A DNA stretch of 15,303 nucleotides from positions 1 to 15,303 of the forward strand of contig JAAXIW010000347.1 of NCBI GenBank assembly GCA_012270135.1. Reading direction: 5' to 3'. The notes beneath the pieces are model-generated. The model was not told the DNA's origin and did no database searches. It was given only the letters and a program-made list of their open reading frames with translations. The stretch comes from Brevundimonas sp. GTDB lineage: Bacteria; Pseudomonadota; Alphaproteobacteria; Caulobacterales; Caulobacteraceae. A program made the translations under genes and the position numbers. Of the stretch, positions 1-6,199 are shown in pieces. Position 1 is the stretch's first letter; each line of letters opens with the position of its first letter.

Positions 1-1
1 C

Positions 2-415
2 CTTTCGGCCCAGGACGCCTGGCGCGCCCATTACCCCGAGATCGAGGCGCTCGACGCCGCATTCCGGGCGCCGCTCGCGGCCTATCTGCGCGGCCACGCC
101 ACCGGCAGCGCCGACGAATTCCGGCCCGCCTTCCACCCCGACGCCCAGCTCTGGGGGATGCGCAACGGCGCCCTGATCCGCATGACCGCCGAGGAGTACA
201 TCGGCCGAGCCTCCGGTTCTCCCCCCGCGGATGAGGCGCTACGCCGGCGCTGGATCGAGTCCATCGACGTCACCGGCGACACCGCCGTGGCCAAGATCGT
301 GCTCGACTATCCGGCCGTCCGCTTCACCGACTACATGGCCCTGTCGCGCATCGACGGACGCTGGGTGATCGTCAACAAGATGTTCCAGGCCGACCCCAAG
401 GCTCCGGCGGGCTGA
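2..415 (+). CDS. NTF2-like / lumazine-binding-fold protein, 5' end missing
   Basis: This reading frame is already open at the first base of the window and ends at a TGA at 413-415, so 137 residues of the C-terminal part are visible. The pattern fits the small cone-shaped NTF2-like superfamily, in particular the putative lumazine-binding group: a helix (DAAFRAPLAAYLRG), then a FHPDAQLWG strand, a line of short strands with SIDVTGDTAVAKIVLDY, and the closing RFTDYMALSRIDGRWVIVNKMF. Family members are usually 120-150 residues and are either small enzymes or ligand-binding proteins; no catalytic residues can be assigned here. The ATG at 158 lies inside the fold and is not the start. The gene converges on carA with a 60-base gap that shows no clear terminator hairpin. 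Family call fairly secure, function unknown. Confidence 0.8.
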   Translation, partial: LSAQDAWRAHYPEIEALDAAFRAPLAAYLRGHATGSADEFRPAFHPDAQLWGMRNGALIRMTAEEYIGRASGSPPADEALRRRWIESIDVTGDTAVAKIVLDYPAVRFTDYMALSRIDGRWVIVNKMFQADPKAPAG

Positions 416-475
416 TCACGCTGCAGACGGCCAGGCCCTGCCAGCCCTTGCCCCCTTGAGGATCCGGCGGCGGCC

Positions 476-1636
476 TCAGTCCTTCATCGAATCCGCGAAG
501 CGCTGGAACAGGTAGAGGCTGTCGGTCGGCCCCGGCGACGCCTCCGGGTGATGCTGCACGCTGAACACCGGCCGATCCTTCAGGGCGATGCCGCAGTTGG
601 TGCCGTCGAACAGGCTGACGTGCGTCTCGACCACGGCGTCCGGCAGGCTGTCGCGGTCGACCGTGAAGCCGTGGTTCATGGACACGATCTCGACCTTGCC
701 GGTGGTCAGATCCTTGACCGGATGGTTCGCGCCGTGGTGGCCCTGATCCATCTTCACGGTCTTCGCCCCCAGCGCCAGCGCCAGCATCTGGTGGCCGAGA
801 CAGATGCCGAACAGCGGCTTGCCGCTATCCACCAGCTTGCGGATCTCCGGCACCGCATACTGGCCGGTCGCGGCCGGGTCGCCCGGCCCGTTCGACAGAA
901 CCACCCCGTCCGGATTGCGCGCCAGAATGGCCTCGGCCGTCGTGTCGGCCGGCACCACCGTGATCTTCGCCCCGGTCGAGGCCAGCGCCCGCAGGATATT
1001 GCGCTTTACGCCGTAGTCGATGACTACCACCGACTTGTCGGCGGCGTCGACCCGCGGATGGCCCTCCGGCCAGTCCCACAGCCCCTCATCCCAGTCGAAC
1101 GACTGCAGGGTCGAAGCGTCCCTGGCCAGATCAAGCCCGACCAGTCCGCTCCACGCCTTCGCCTGGGCGACGAGCGCGTCGATATCGAACCGCCCCTCGG
1201 GATCGTGGGCGATCACTGCGTGCGGCGCGCCGGCGTCACGGATGCGCGCCGTCAACTGGCGGGTGTCGACTCCGGCCAGTCCGACCACCCCCCGCCGCTT
1301 CATCCAGCCGTCGAAATCGCTGTCGCTGCGCCAGTTGGCCGGATCGGTGGGCGCATCGCGGAAGATCGCCCCGCGCGCCGAGGTGTCCGATCCGCCGCCG
1401 ATCTGCTCCACATCCTCGACGTTCACACCGGTGTTGCCGATGTGCGGGAAGGTGAAGGCCAGGATCTGGCTCATGTAGGATGGGTCCGTCAGGATCTCCT
1501 GATAGCCCGTCATGGCGGTGTTGAAGACCACCTCGCCGAGGGCCAGGCCGGTCGCGCCGCAGCCGATGCCCTGCAGTATGGTTCCGTCCGCCAGCGCGAG
1601 CACGCCGGTGACGCCGGGAAGAAGCTTGGTGGTCAT
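476..1636 (-). CDS. carA: Carbamoyl-phosphate synthase small (glutaminase) subunit
   Basis: CarA hydrolyses glutamine and passes ammonia to CarB for carbamoyl phosphate, the shared cytoplasmic precursor of arginine and pyrimidines. The 386-residue product has the CPSase small-chain N-terminal domain (about 5-145, with GEVVFNTAMTGYQEILTDPSY) and a class I glutamine amidotransferase domain (about 200-380). The nucleophile is Cys279 in FGICLGHQ, and His363 and Glu365 in QHHPEASPGP complete the triad; LSNGPGDPA is the oxyanion-strand motif. I chose the ATG at 1634-1636 because it gives the usual length and is preceded by GGAG six bases upstream. An in-frame extension to 1708 would add 24 atypical residues and run into the permease gene. 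It lies 46 bases behind the permease on the same strand, so it may be read partly from that operon, but a housekeeping gene probably also has its own promoter. The partner carB is about 4.6 kb away on the other strand. Confidence 0.98.
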   Translation of the reverse strand: MTTKLLPGVTGVLALADGTILQGIGCGATGLALGEVVFNTAMTGYQEILTDPSYMSQILAFTFPHIGNTGVNVEDVEQIGGGSDTSARGAIFRDAPTDPANWRSDSDFDGWMKRRGVVGLAGVDTRQLTARIRDAGAPHAVIAHDPEGRFDIDALVAQAKAWSGLVGLDLARDASTLQSFDWDEGLWDWPEGHPRVDAADKSVVVIDYGVKRNILRALASTGAKITVVPADTTAEAILARNPDGVVLSNGPGDPAATGQYAVPEIRKLVDSGKPLFGICLGHQMLALALGAKTVKMDQGHHGANHPVKDLTTGKVEIVSMNHGFTVDRDSLPDAVVETHVSLFDGTNCGIALKDRPVFSVQHHPEASPGPTDSLYLFQRFADSMKD

Positions 1637-1642
1637 GACGGG

Positions 1643-1646
1643 CTCC
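1643..1646 (-). promoter_or_regulatory. Ribosome binding site of carA
   Basis: GGAG on the minus strand, six bases before the ATG at 1636. It decides the carA start in favour of the residue sequence MTTKLLPG over the longer open frame. Confidence 0.7.
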
Positions 1647-1682
1647 GTAGCATCGAATCCGGGCGGGCAAACGGCGCGGTGG

Positions 1683-3020
1683 TTAGGCGTCGCCCGCTGC
1701 CGGGTCAACGCGCGGCGGAGACTTTCTGAGGAAAGCCAGCCAGGCGAGGCTGGTCACGACGAAGAACCCGACCGTCGGCAGAATGTATCCCGGCGCCGCC
1801 GCGGCCACGGCGGCGGTTGCGAACAGGAAGCCGGCGACGGCGGTGATCCGGGCGCCGGACCACCGCGCCATTCTGAACAGGGCGGCCGAGCAGATGGCGT
1901 AGACGACGAGGCTGAGCACCGCCGTTACGCCGACCAGAATGCCGAACTGGCCGCCGAGGGTCGGCTGGCCCGAGATCACCGCCACCACGCTCATGATCGC
2001 GCCGCCCAGCAGTGGATTGGCGATAGGCGTGCGCTCGCCGGCGCCGAATCCGCTCGGCAGCCAGCCCTTGCGCGCCGCCGACCGCGCCGTCTCGCCGCCC
2101 AGCATGACCCAGCCGCCGACGGTGCCCACGGTCTTCACAACGGCGCAGATCGCCACCAGGCCGGCGATCGATGCTCCGAACACCCGGGCCGCCAGATCGG
2201 CGTAGGGGCTGGTCGAACTGGCCAGCACATCTGCGGGGATGACTCCGAACACCGCCACCGTCGCGGCGACGTAGACGACGGTCGCCAACAGGACCCCCGC
2301 GACCGAGGCCCGGCCGACGTCCCGCGCCGGATGCTTGACCCGGACCGACAGGGCCGCGGCGCTTTCCACGCCGAGGAAGGCCCAGAAGATGATCGCGAGC
2401 GACGCCGGCACGCTCTGCGCCAGCGGCGTTCCGGTCGGGCTCCACGAGGCTGCGAAGGTCTCCGGATCGAAGGCCGCGAAACCCGCCGCCACCGCGATCG
2501 CGATCGGCGCCAGCCCGATCGCCAGCGCTACGGCCGCCAGCCCCGCCGCGGCCCGCGCTCCGATGATGTAGGCGAACGTCGCCAGCCAGATGATTCCGAG
2601 ATTGCAGAAGGTCGCCGCCACCGGGTCGCTCAGCGCCGGCCAGAAGAACCCCAGATAACCGGTGGCCGCCACCGCGATGGCGACATTGCCGACCAGGCAC
2701 GCGGTCCAGAACGCAAGCGCCGTCTGGTAGCCGAAAAATCGCCCCAGCCCCCGCTCAGCGAAGCCGGGCAAGCCGTCCGCGTCCGGCTGCAGCCGTCCCA
2801 GCGCCCCGAACACCAGCGCCAGCGTCACCGCCCCGCCTCCGGCGACCAGCCAGCCCACCAGACTGGAACTGCCGACCGGAGCCAGGCTGACGGGCAGCAG
2901 ATAGAGGCCGGAACCGATCATGTTGCCCGCCACGCCCAGCGCCGCCAGCCCCCAGCCCAGCTTGTGGCGGTCCGGCAGCGGCTCCTCGGCGAGCGGCAGG
3001 TTGCGCGACGTGGCGATCAT
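1683..3020 (-). CDS. AdiC-like APC-family amino acid/polyamine permease
   Basis: This 445-residue inner-membrane transporter belongs to the APC superfamily, basic amino acid/polyamine antiporter branch. It follows Escherichia coli AdiC (arginine/agmatine exchanger) closely in length and motifs: GNMIGSGLYLLP (32-43, the unwound TM1 binding loop), LGRFFGYQT and GNVAIA (TM3 region, Asn112 at the AdiC Asn101 position), FWAFLGVESAAA (TM6, Trp213 at the gating Trp202 position, Glu219 at Glu208), and VGGWVMLGGETA (TM8, Trp304 at the substrate-stacking Trp293 position). About twelve hydrophobic segments are visible. The ATG overlaps the TGA of the Rieske gene (ATGA), so the two are probably translationally coupled. 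Family known; substrate inferred. The conserved tryptophans favour a cationic amine or amino acid, but no decarboxylase gene accompanies it, so acid resistance by exchange is unlikely. Other APC substrates remain possible. Confidence 0.88.
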   Translation of the reverse strand: MIATSRNLPLAEEPLPDRHKLGWGLAALGVAGNMIGSGLYLLPVSLAPVGSSSLVGWLVAGGGAVTLALVFGALGRLQPDADGLPGFAERGLGRFFGYQTALAFWTACLVGNVAIAVAATGYLGFFWPALSDPVAATFCNLGIIWLATFAYIIGARAAAGLAAVALAIGLAPIAIAVAAGFAAFDPETFAASWSPTGTPLAQSVPASLAIIFWAFLGVESAAALSVRVKHPARDVGRASVAGVLLATVVYVAATVAVFGVIPADVLASSTSPYADLAARVFGASIAGLVAICAVVKTVGTVGGWVMLGGETARSAARKGWLPSGFGAGERTPIANPLLGGAIMSVVAVISGQPTLGGQFGILVGVTAVLSLVVYAICSAALFRMARWSGARITAVAGFLFATAAVAAAAPGYILPTVGFFVVTSLAWLAFLRKSPPRVDPAAGDA

Positions 3021-4015
3021 CCATGGACCTCGGCGAGACGGGACTGGAACCAGGCCACGGCGGCCTCATGCCGGGCGCTGAGCACGCCTGTATCATAGGC
3101 CCCGGCCGAGAGGTTGGCCTGCACCGCCTCGCAGATGCCGGCGTCCTCCGCGGTCAACCGGTCCGAAGCTTCCAGCGCCCCGCCCAGGGCTTCGGCGCCG
3201 TCGTCGTTGAGGAACAGGTAGTCCAGCCGCGTTTTCCCCGGACCCACCGGCGTCATCCGCTCGATCATGCCGCCGTCACGCTCGACGATGATCCCCATAT
3301 TGGGCCCCAGCCAGGCCCAGACGCCCGCCTGCGGCCCGTCGTTGACCCCCACCGCCTCCTGCACGACCAGCTCGCCGTCGACCCGGACCCGGTACTCCGC
3401 CGACCCCAGCTCCTCCGCCAGCACCGGATGCACCGAGCCGATGTGGTAGCCCTCCAGATAGTTCTCTGCGTAGACCTTCCAGTCGCACGCCAGATCATGG
3501 CTCCTGCGCAACGCCGGCGCGGCCATCTCAAGGCCCCGCTCGGCTATCAGGCCGTCCAGAACGGCGACATGGGAGGACAACGGCGACGCCCCGGAGTCCA
3601 GATTCACGAACACCAGCCCCCGCCATGTCTCCAGCCGCACCGTGAGCAGGCCGTGCTCGCGGGGATCGAAACCCGCGGCCGCGCCGAACCCGGTAGCCGC
3701 CCGCAACCGTCCGTCCAGCGCATAGCGCCAGCCGTGGTAGGCGCAGACCAGTTCACCGTCGCAATGACCGGCCGCGCCCTGCACCAGCGGGCCCGCGCGA
3801 TGGCGGCAGACATTGTGGAAGGCCCGCAAGGCGCCGTCCCGCCCGCGCACCGCCAGCAGACGATGACCGGCCACATCCGCGGCGATCCAGTCCCCGGCCG
3901 TCGCCGCCTCCCCCTCATGGCCCAGAAACAACCAGGCGCGGCTGAACACCGCCGCGCGCTCGCGCGCCCAGGCCTCGGGACCGCCGTAGAGGCTGGCTGG
4001 GAGCGTGGTCTGCAT
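3017..4015 (-). CDS. Rieske non-heme iron oxygenase, alpha subunit (short form)
   Basis: Oxygenase component of a Rieske-type mono- or dioxygenase, 332 residues, cytoplasmic. The N-terminal Rieske domain binds a [2Fe-2S] cluster through Cys70-x-His72 (CRHRAGP) and Cys91-x2-His94 (CAYHGW). The catalytic domain holds NYLEGYHIGSVHP, giving the mononuclear iron ligands His191 and His196, with Glu188 at the position that bridges the two metal centres. The likely third ligand is Asp291 in TAEDAGICEAVQ. A glutamate instead of aspartate as bridge, and the ED-x3-CE-x-VQ motif, are features of quaternary-ammonium oxygenases such as CntA and GbcA (family knowledge). At 332 residues it is shorter than the usual 370-450, with a tighter span from His196 to Asp291. 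No reductase is adjacent, so electrons must come from elsewhere. The start has only a weak ribosome site. Substrate unknown; an amine such as a betaine is my inference. Confidence 0.92.
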   Translation of the reverse strand: MQTTLPASLYGGPEAWARERAAVFSRAWLFLGHEGEAATAGDWIAADVAGHRLLAVRGRDGALRAFHNVCRHRAGPLVQGAAGHCDGELVCAYHGWRYALDGRLRAATGFGAAAGFDPREHGLLTVRLETWRGLVFVNLDSGASPLSSHVAVLDGLIAERGLEMAAPALRRSHDLACDWKVYAENYLEGYHIGSVHPVLAEELGSAEYRVRVDGELVVQEAVGVNDGPQAGVWAWLGPNMGIIVERDGGMIERMTPVGPGKTRLDYLFLNDDGAEALGGALEASDRLTAEDAGICEAVQANLSAGAYDTGVLSARHEAAVAWFQSRLAEVHG

Positions 4016-4056
4016 GACCGATCAAGGCCTGCGGTCTGTCGCCGCGTCAACCGCCG

Positions 4057-4881
4057 TCAGACGATGATGGCCTCCATGCCCGCGAACACGGCGTGCGTGG
4101 CGCCCGCCGCCTGGGCCGCCAGGCCGCGATCCGGGCGCAGGTTGAGCAGCATGACCTGCGGGCAGGCGTTCCGGGCCGCCTGGATCAGAACCGTCGCCCC
4201 CTGCCAGTCCCGGGCGCTCTCGTGTTCGACGCCGGCGAAGTCGATGGCCAGACACTGGGCGCGAACCTGCGACAGCCTCTGCGCCGCTCCCGGATCCGGC
4301 GCCACATGCAGGATCAGCCCCAGCGATCCGGTCTCGAAATGCTGGATGGCTTCCTGGATCGCGTCCGGCGGAGCGTTTTCAAGCCCGCCCATGACCTCGA
4401 CCAGCATGGCGCCGGGCGCCGATTCGTGCTGCATCTCCGCGCACAGCAGGTCGAAGCGGCCGCCGCTCGAAGCCACCGTGCGCCAGAAGGCCGGCACCAC
4501 GCCGCTGTCGTCCCGCCCCAGTCGCAACAGGTCGAGACCGTTCCTGAGCGTCTGAATGTCGATGTTGAGCAGGTCCGCGGGCTCCAGGGTGCGCCGCGCG
4601 AGGCCGATCAGCGCGCTCTCGCCGCCGCGATGGCGAACGCTCCGGCGGATGCGGCGGGCGACCGGTGTGGAGCGGACGAGGTCGAAGACGGGTTGCGCCG
4701 CCAGGGTCACGATCAGTTCGCGGCGGGCGCGAGTCAGCAGTGTGAAGGTCAGGCTCTCATAGGGCGCTGAATAGGACCGGCGCTCGCCGATACGGGCGAT
4801 CGCCTCCTGCATGCCATCCCCGGGCGCGTCATCGGCCCGAGAAGGCCCGGACGGAACCGGGTACCCTGGGTCGTTCCTCAT
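4057..4881 (-). CDS. Hypothetical protein, probable degenerate EAL-like fold
   Basis: This 274-residue protein has no secure family. Its course can be laid along an EAL phosphodiesterase domain: RRELIVTLAAQPVFDL (53-68) resembles the opening strand (YQPIVDL in true EALs), LNIDIQTLRNG (105-115) the 'N-x-S' strand, VVPAFWRTVASS (128-139) the following helix, MLVEVMGGLE (159-168) the E-x-T/E strand, CLAIDF (210-215) the KID strand, and AAQAAGATHAVFAG (254-267) the closing GC-x-x-QG region. None of the metal-binding residues survive: the EAL triad position reads ARR (75-77) and the DDFG position HVAP. If the fold is right it would be a catalytically dead EAL used as a sensor or protein-binding module; this is inference. 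No signal peptide or membrane segment. The start is the ATG at 4879-4881, preceded by GGAGAG; the TTG 15 bases upstream lies in that site. It heads the minus-strand group, 41 bases before the Rieske gene. Confidence 0.6.
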   Translation of the reverse strand: MRNDPGYPVPSGPSRADDAPGDGMQEAIARIGERRSYSAPYESLTFTLLTRARRELIVTLAAQPVFDLVRSTPVARRIRRSVRHRGGESALIGLARRTLEPADLLNIDIQTLRNGLDLLRLGRDDSGVVPAFWRTVASSGGRFDLLCAEMQHESAPGAMLVEVMGGLENAPPDAIQEAIQHFETGSLGLILHVAPDPGAAQRLSQVRAQCLAIDFAGVEHESARDWQGATVLIQAARNACPQVMLLNLRPDRGLAAQAAGATHAVFAGMEAIIV

Positions 4882-4888
4882 GACCGTT

Positions 4889-4894
4889 CTCTCC
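4889..4894 (-). promoter_or_regulatory. Ribosome binding site of the EAL-like gene
   Basis: GGAGAG on the minus strand, seven bases before the ATG at 4881. It supports that ATG and argues against the upstream in-frame TTG, whose codon would overlap the site itself. Confidence 0.65.
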
Positions 4895-4964
4895 AAGCCG
4901 GTCGAAAGAGATGCCCCCGGGTCTCAGCAAGCGCCCCAAGGTGAAAACATAACCCTGATGAACG

Positions 4965-4984
4965 TGGTCAAAGTCCGTTGACCA
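4965..4984. promoter_or_regulatory. Inverted repeat TGGTCAA-N6-TTGACCA, candidate operator
   Basis: A perfect pair of 7-base arms with a 6-base spacer lies in the middle of the 176-base gap between two divergent genes (EAL-like protein and HAD hydrolase). A third copy of the half-site, TTGACCA, sits at 5024-5030 in the same orientation as the right arm. The geometry fits a dimeric repressor or activator. Because TTGACC also resembles a sigma-70 -35 hexamer, the arms may overlap promoters pointing both ways, but I find no good -10 box at 16-18 bases from either arm. The binding protein cannot be named; no regulator gene lies in the window. Confidence 0.45.
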
Positions 4985-5057
4985 TGCCGATTCCCGGAGC
5001 GGGACCCAGTGCGGTTCAGGGCGTTGACCAGACAGCCGTGGCGGGTCAGGAGAGCCC

Positions 5058-5756
5058 ATGACCATCACCACGGTCGGCCTCGACGCCGACGACACCCTCT
5101 GGCACAACGAGACGGTCTTCCGCCTGACGCAGGCGCGCTTTCTCGACCTGCTGACGGACCACGACAATGCGGCGATCGAGGCGCGGCTGGCCGAGATCGA
5201 GCGCCGCAATCTCCGGCTTTATGGTTACGGCGTGAAGGGTTTCACCCTCTCGATGATCGAGACGGCCATGGAGATGTGCGACGGCGATCCGCCGTCCGGC
5301 GCGATCAGAGAAATTCTGGCGGCCGGACGCGAGATGCTGGCCCACCCGGTCGAGACCCTGCCCGGGGTCGATGAGGCGCTGGCCCGGCTGTCGGAGCGAT
5401 ATCGGCTGGTCCTGATCACCAAGGGCGATCTGCTGGACCAGGAACGCAAGCTGGCGGCGTCGGGCCTCGGCGACCTGTTCGCCGCCGTCGAGATCGTCTC
5501 CGAGAAGGACGGGTCCACCTACGAGCGGGTGTTCACCCGCCACGGAACGGGCGCGCAGGAGGCGGTGATGGCCGGAAACTCGATGAAGTCGGATGTTCTT
5601 CCGGCGCTGCATGCCGGGGCCTTCGCGGTCCACATTCCGTATCACGTCACCTGGGCGCACGAACTGGCGGATGCGCCAGAGGGACACCCACGCTACGGCG
5701 CGCTGGACCGGATCGACGCCCTGCCCGGCTGGATCGATGCACGGTCGGACGGATAA
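5058..5756 (+). CDS. HAD-superfamily hydrolase
   Basis: A 232-residue cytoplasmic haloacid dehalogenase-like hydrolase, most likely a phosphatase. All four HAD motifs are visible: motif I DADDT (Asp9 nucleophile, Asp11 acid/base), motif II LITKGD (Thr121), motif III Lys150 in VSEKDG, and motif IV GNSMKSD (173-179, with Asp179 as the magnesium ligand). The helical stretch between 16 and 100 is a C1-type cap like those of YjjG-like nucleotidases and phosphoglycolate phosphatases; substrate cannot be read from sequence. The ATG is preceded by AGGAG five bases upstream, which fixes the start. It is divergent from the EAL-like gene and shares the gap holding the inverted repeat. The next gene, rraB, follows after 115 bases and probably has its own promoter. 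Confidence 0.9.
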   Translation: MTITTVGLDADDTLWHNETVFRLTQARFLDLLTDHDNAAIEARLAEIERRNLRLYGYGVKGFTLSMIETAMEMCDGDPPSGAIREILAAGREMLAHPVETLPGVDEALARLSERYRLVLITKGDLLDQERKLAASGLGDLFAAVEIVSEKDGSTYERVFTRHGTGAQEAVMAGNSMKSDVLPALHAGAFAVHIPYHVTWAHELADAPEGHPRYGALDRIDALPGWIDARSDG

Positions 5757-5760
5757 GCGC

Positions 5761-5789
5761 TTGCTCCCGCGCCGCGCCCTCTTTAGACC
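5761..5789 (+). promoter_or_regulatory. Weak candidate promoter for rraB-carB
   Basis: TTGCTCC (5761-5767) is followed after 14 bases by TTTAGACC (5782-5789). This partly matches the housekeeping promoter form described for Caulobacter (TTGACGS, 10-14 bases, GCTANAWC). Transcription would begin near 5797, leaving a leader of about 75 bases to the rraB start. Only a pattern match; several positions differ. Confidence 0.25.
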
Positions 5790-5857
5790 GGCCGCTTAAC
5801 CGACAACCCGACCAGCCCGCGCAGGCGACGACGCCCGCGCCGGGTCCGCGCGCGCGA

Positions 5858-5863
5858 GGAGAG
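5858..5863 (+). promoter_or_regulatory. Ribosome binding site supporting a TTG start for rraB
   Basis: GGAGAG, eight bases before the TTG at 5872. It is the only strong Shine-Dalgarno sequence near this gene and decides the start at TTG rather than at the ATG 13 codons downstream (5911). Confidence 0.65.
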
Positions 5864-5871
5864 CAGCCGCC

Positions 5872-6186
5872 TTGACCGACGACGACGTCCCTCACGAAGA
5901 GCGCGACGCCATGATCCGGGCGACCCTGGCCGAGCACGGCGACAGCGGGGTCACGCCCCGGCACACCCTGTTCTACTTCTACGGGGACGGGGCCCACGAC
6001 GACCTGAACGAGGTGGCCCGGCGAGCCGGCTTCCTGACGCGGGGACAGGACGACTGCACCGTCCTCGAAACCACGATGGCGGTGGACGAAGCCTCGTTTT
6101 CGCCCGTCTCCACCATGATGCAATCCTGGGCCGCGGCCTTCCAGCTGGACTACGACGGCTGGGAGTGCGCGGTGCTGACGAACTGA
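5872..6186 (+). CDS. rraB: RraB-family regulator of ribonuclease E
   Basis: A 104-residue small acidic cytoplasmic protein of the RraB family. In enterobacteria RraB binds the C-terminal scaffold of RNase E and lowers its activity, changing the stability of many mRNAs; that role is transferred by family. Recognisable parts are the N-terminal helix (ERDAMIRATLAEHG), the HTLFYFYGDG strand, NEVARRAGFLTRG, and the C-terminal LDYDGWECAVL that marks the family. The start is TTG at 5872, chosen for its GGAGAG site; a rare start codon may keep levels low. Only 13 bases separate its stop from carB, so the two are almost certainly co-transcribed. Its product may act differently from the E. coli protein, since RNase E scaffolds differ between classes. 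Confidence 0.85.
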   Translation: MTDDDVPHEERDAMIRATLAEHGDSGVTPRHTLFYFYGDGAHDDLNEVARRAGFLTRGQDDCTVLETTMAVDEASFSPVSTMMQSWAAAFQLDYDGWECAVLTN

Positions 6187-6199
6187 AGGTCTGAACGAG

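Noticed and set aside
1637..1708. Longer N-terminus for carA
   Set aside because: The extra 24 residues are unlike the family, run into the permease gene, and the ATG at 1636 has a proper ribosome site and gives the normal length.
548..1729. Long plus-strand open frame over carA, and similar long frames opposite carB, the permease and the Rieske gene
   Set aside because: They are antisense frames kept open by high GC content; translations are arginine-, histidine- and alanine-rich without domain motifs, while the other strand encodes well-known proteins.
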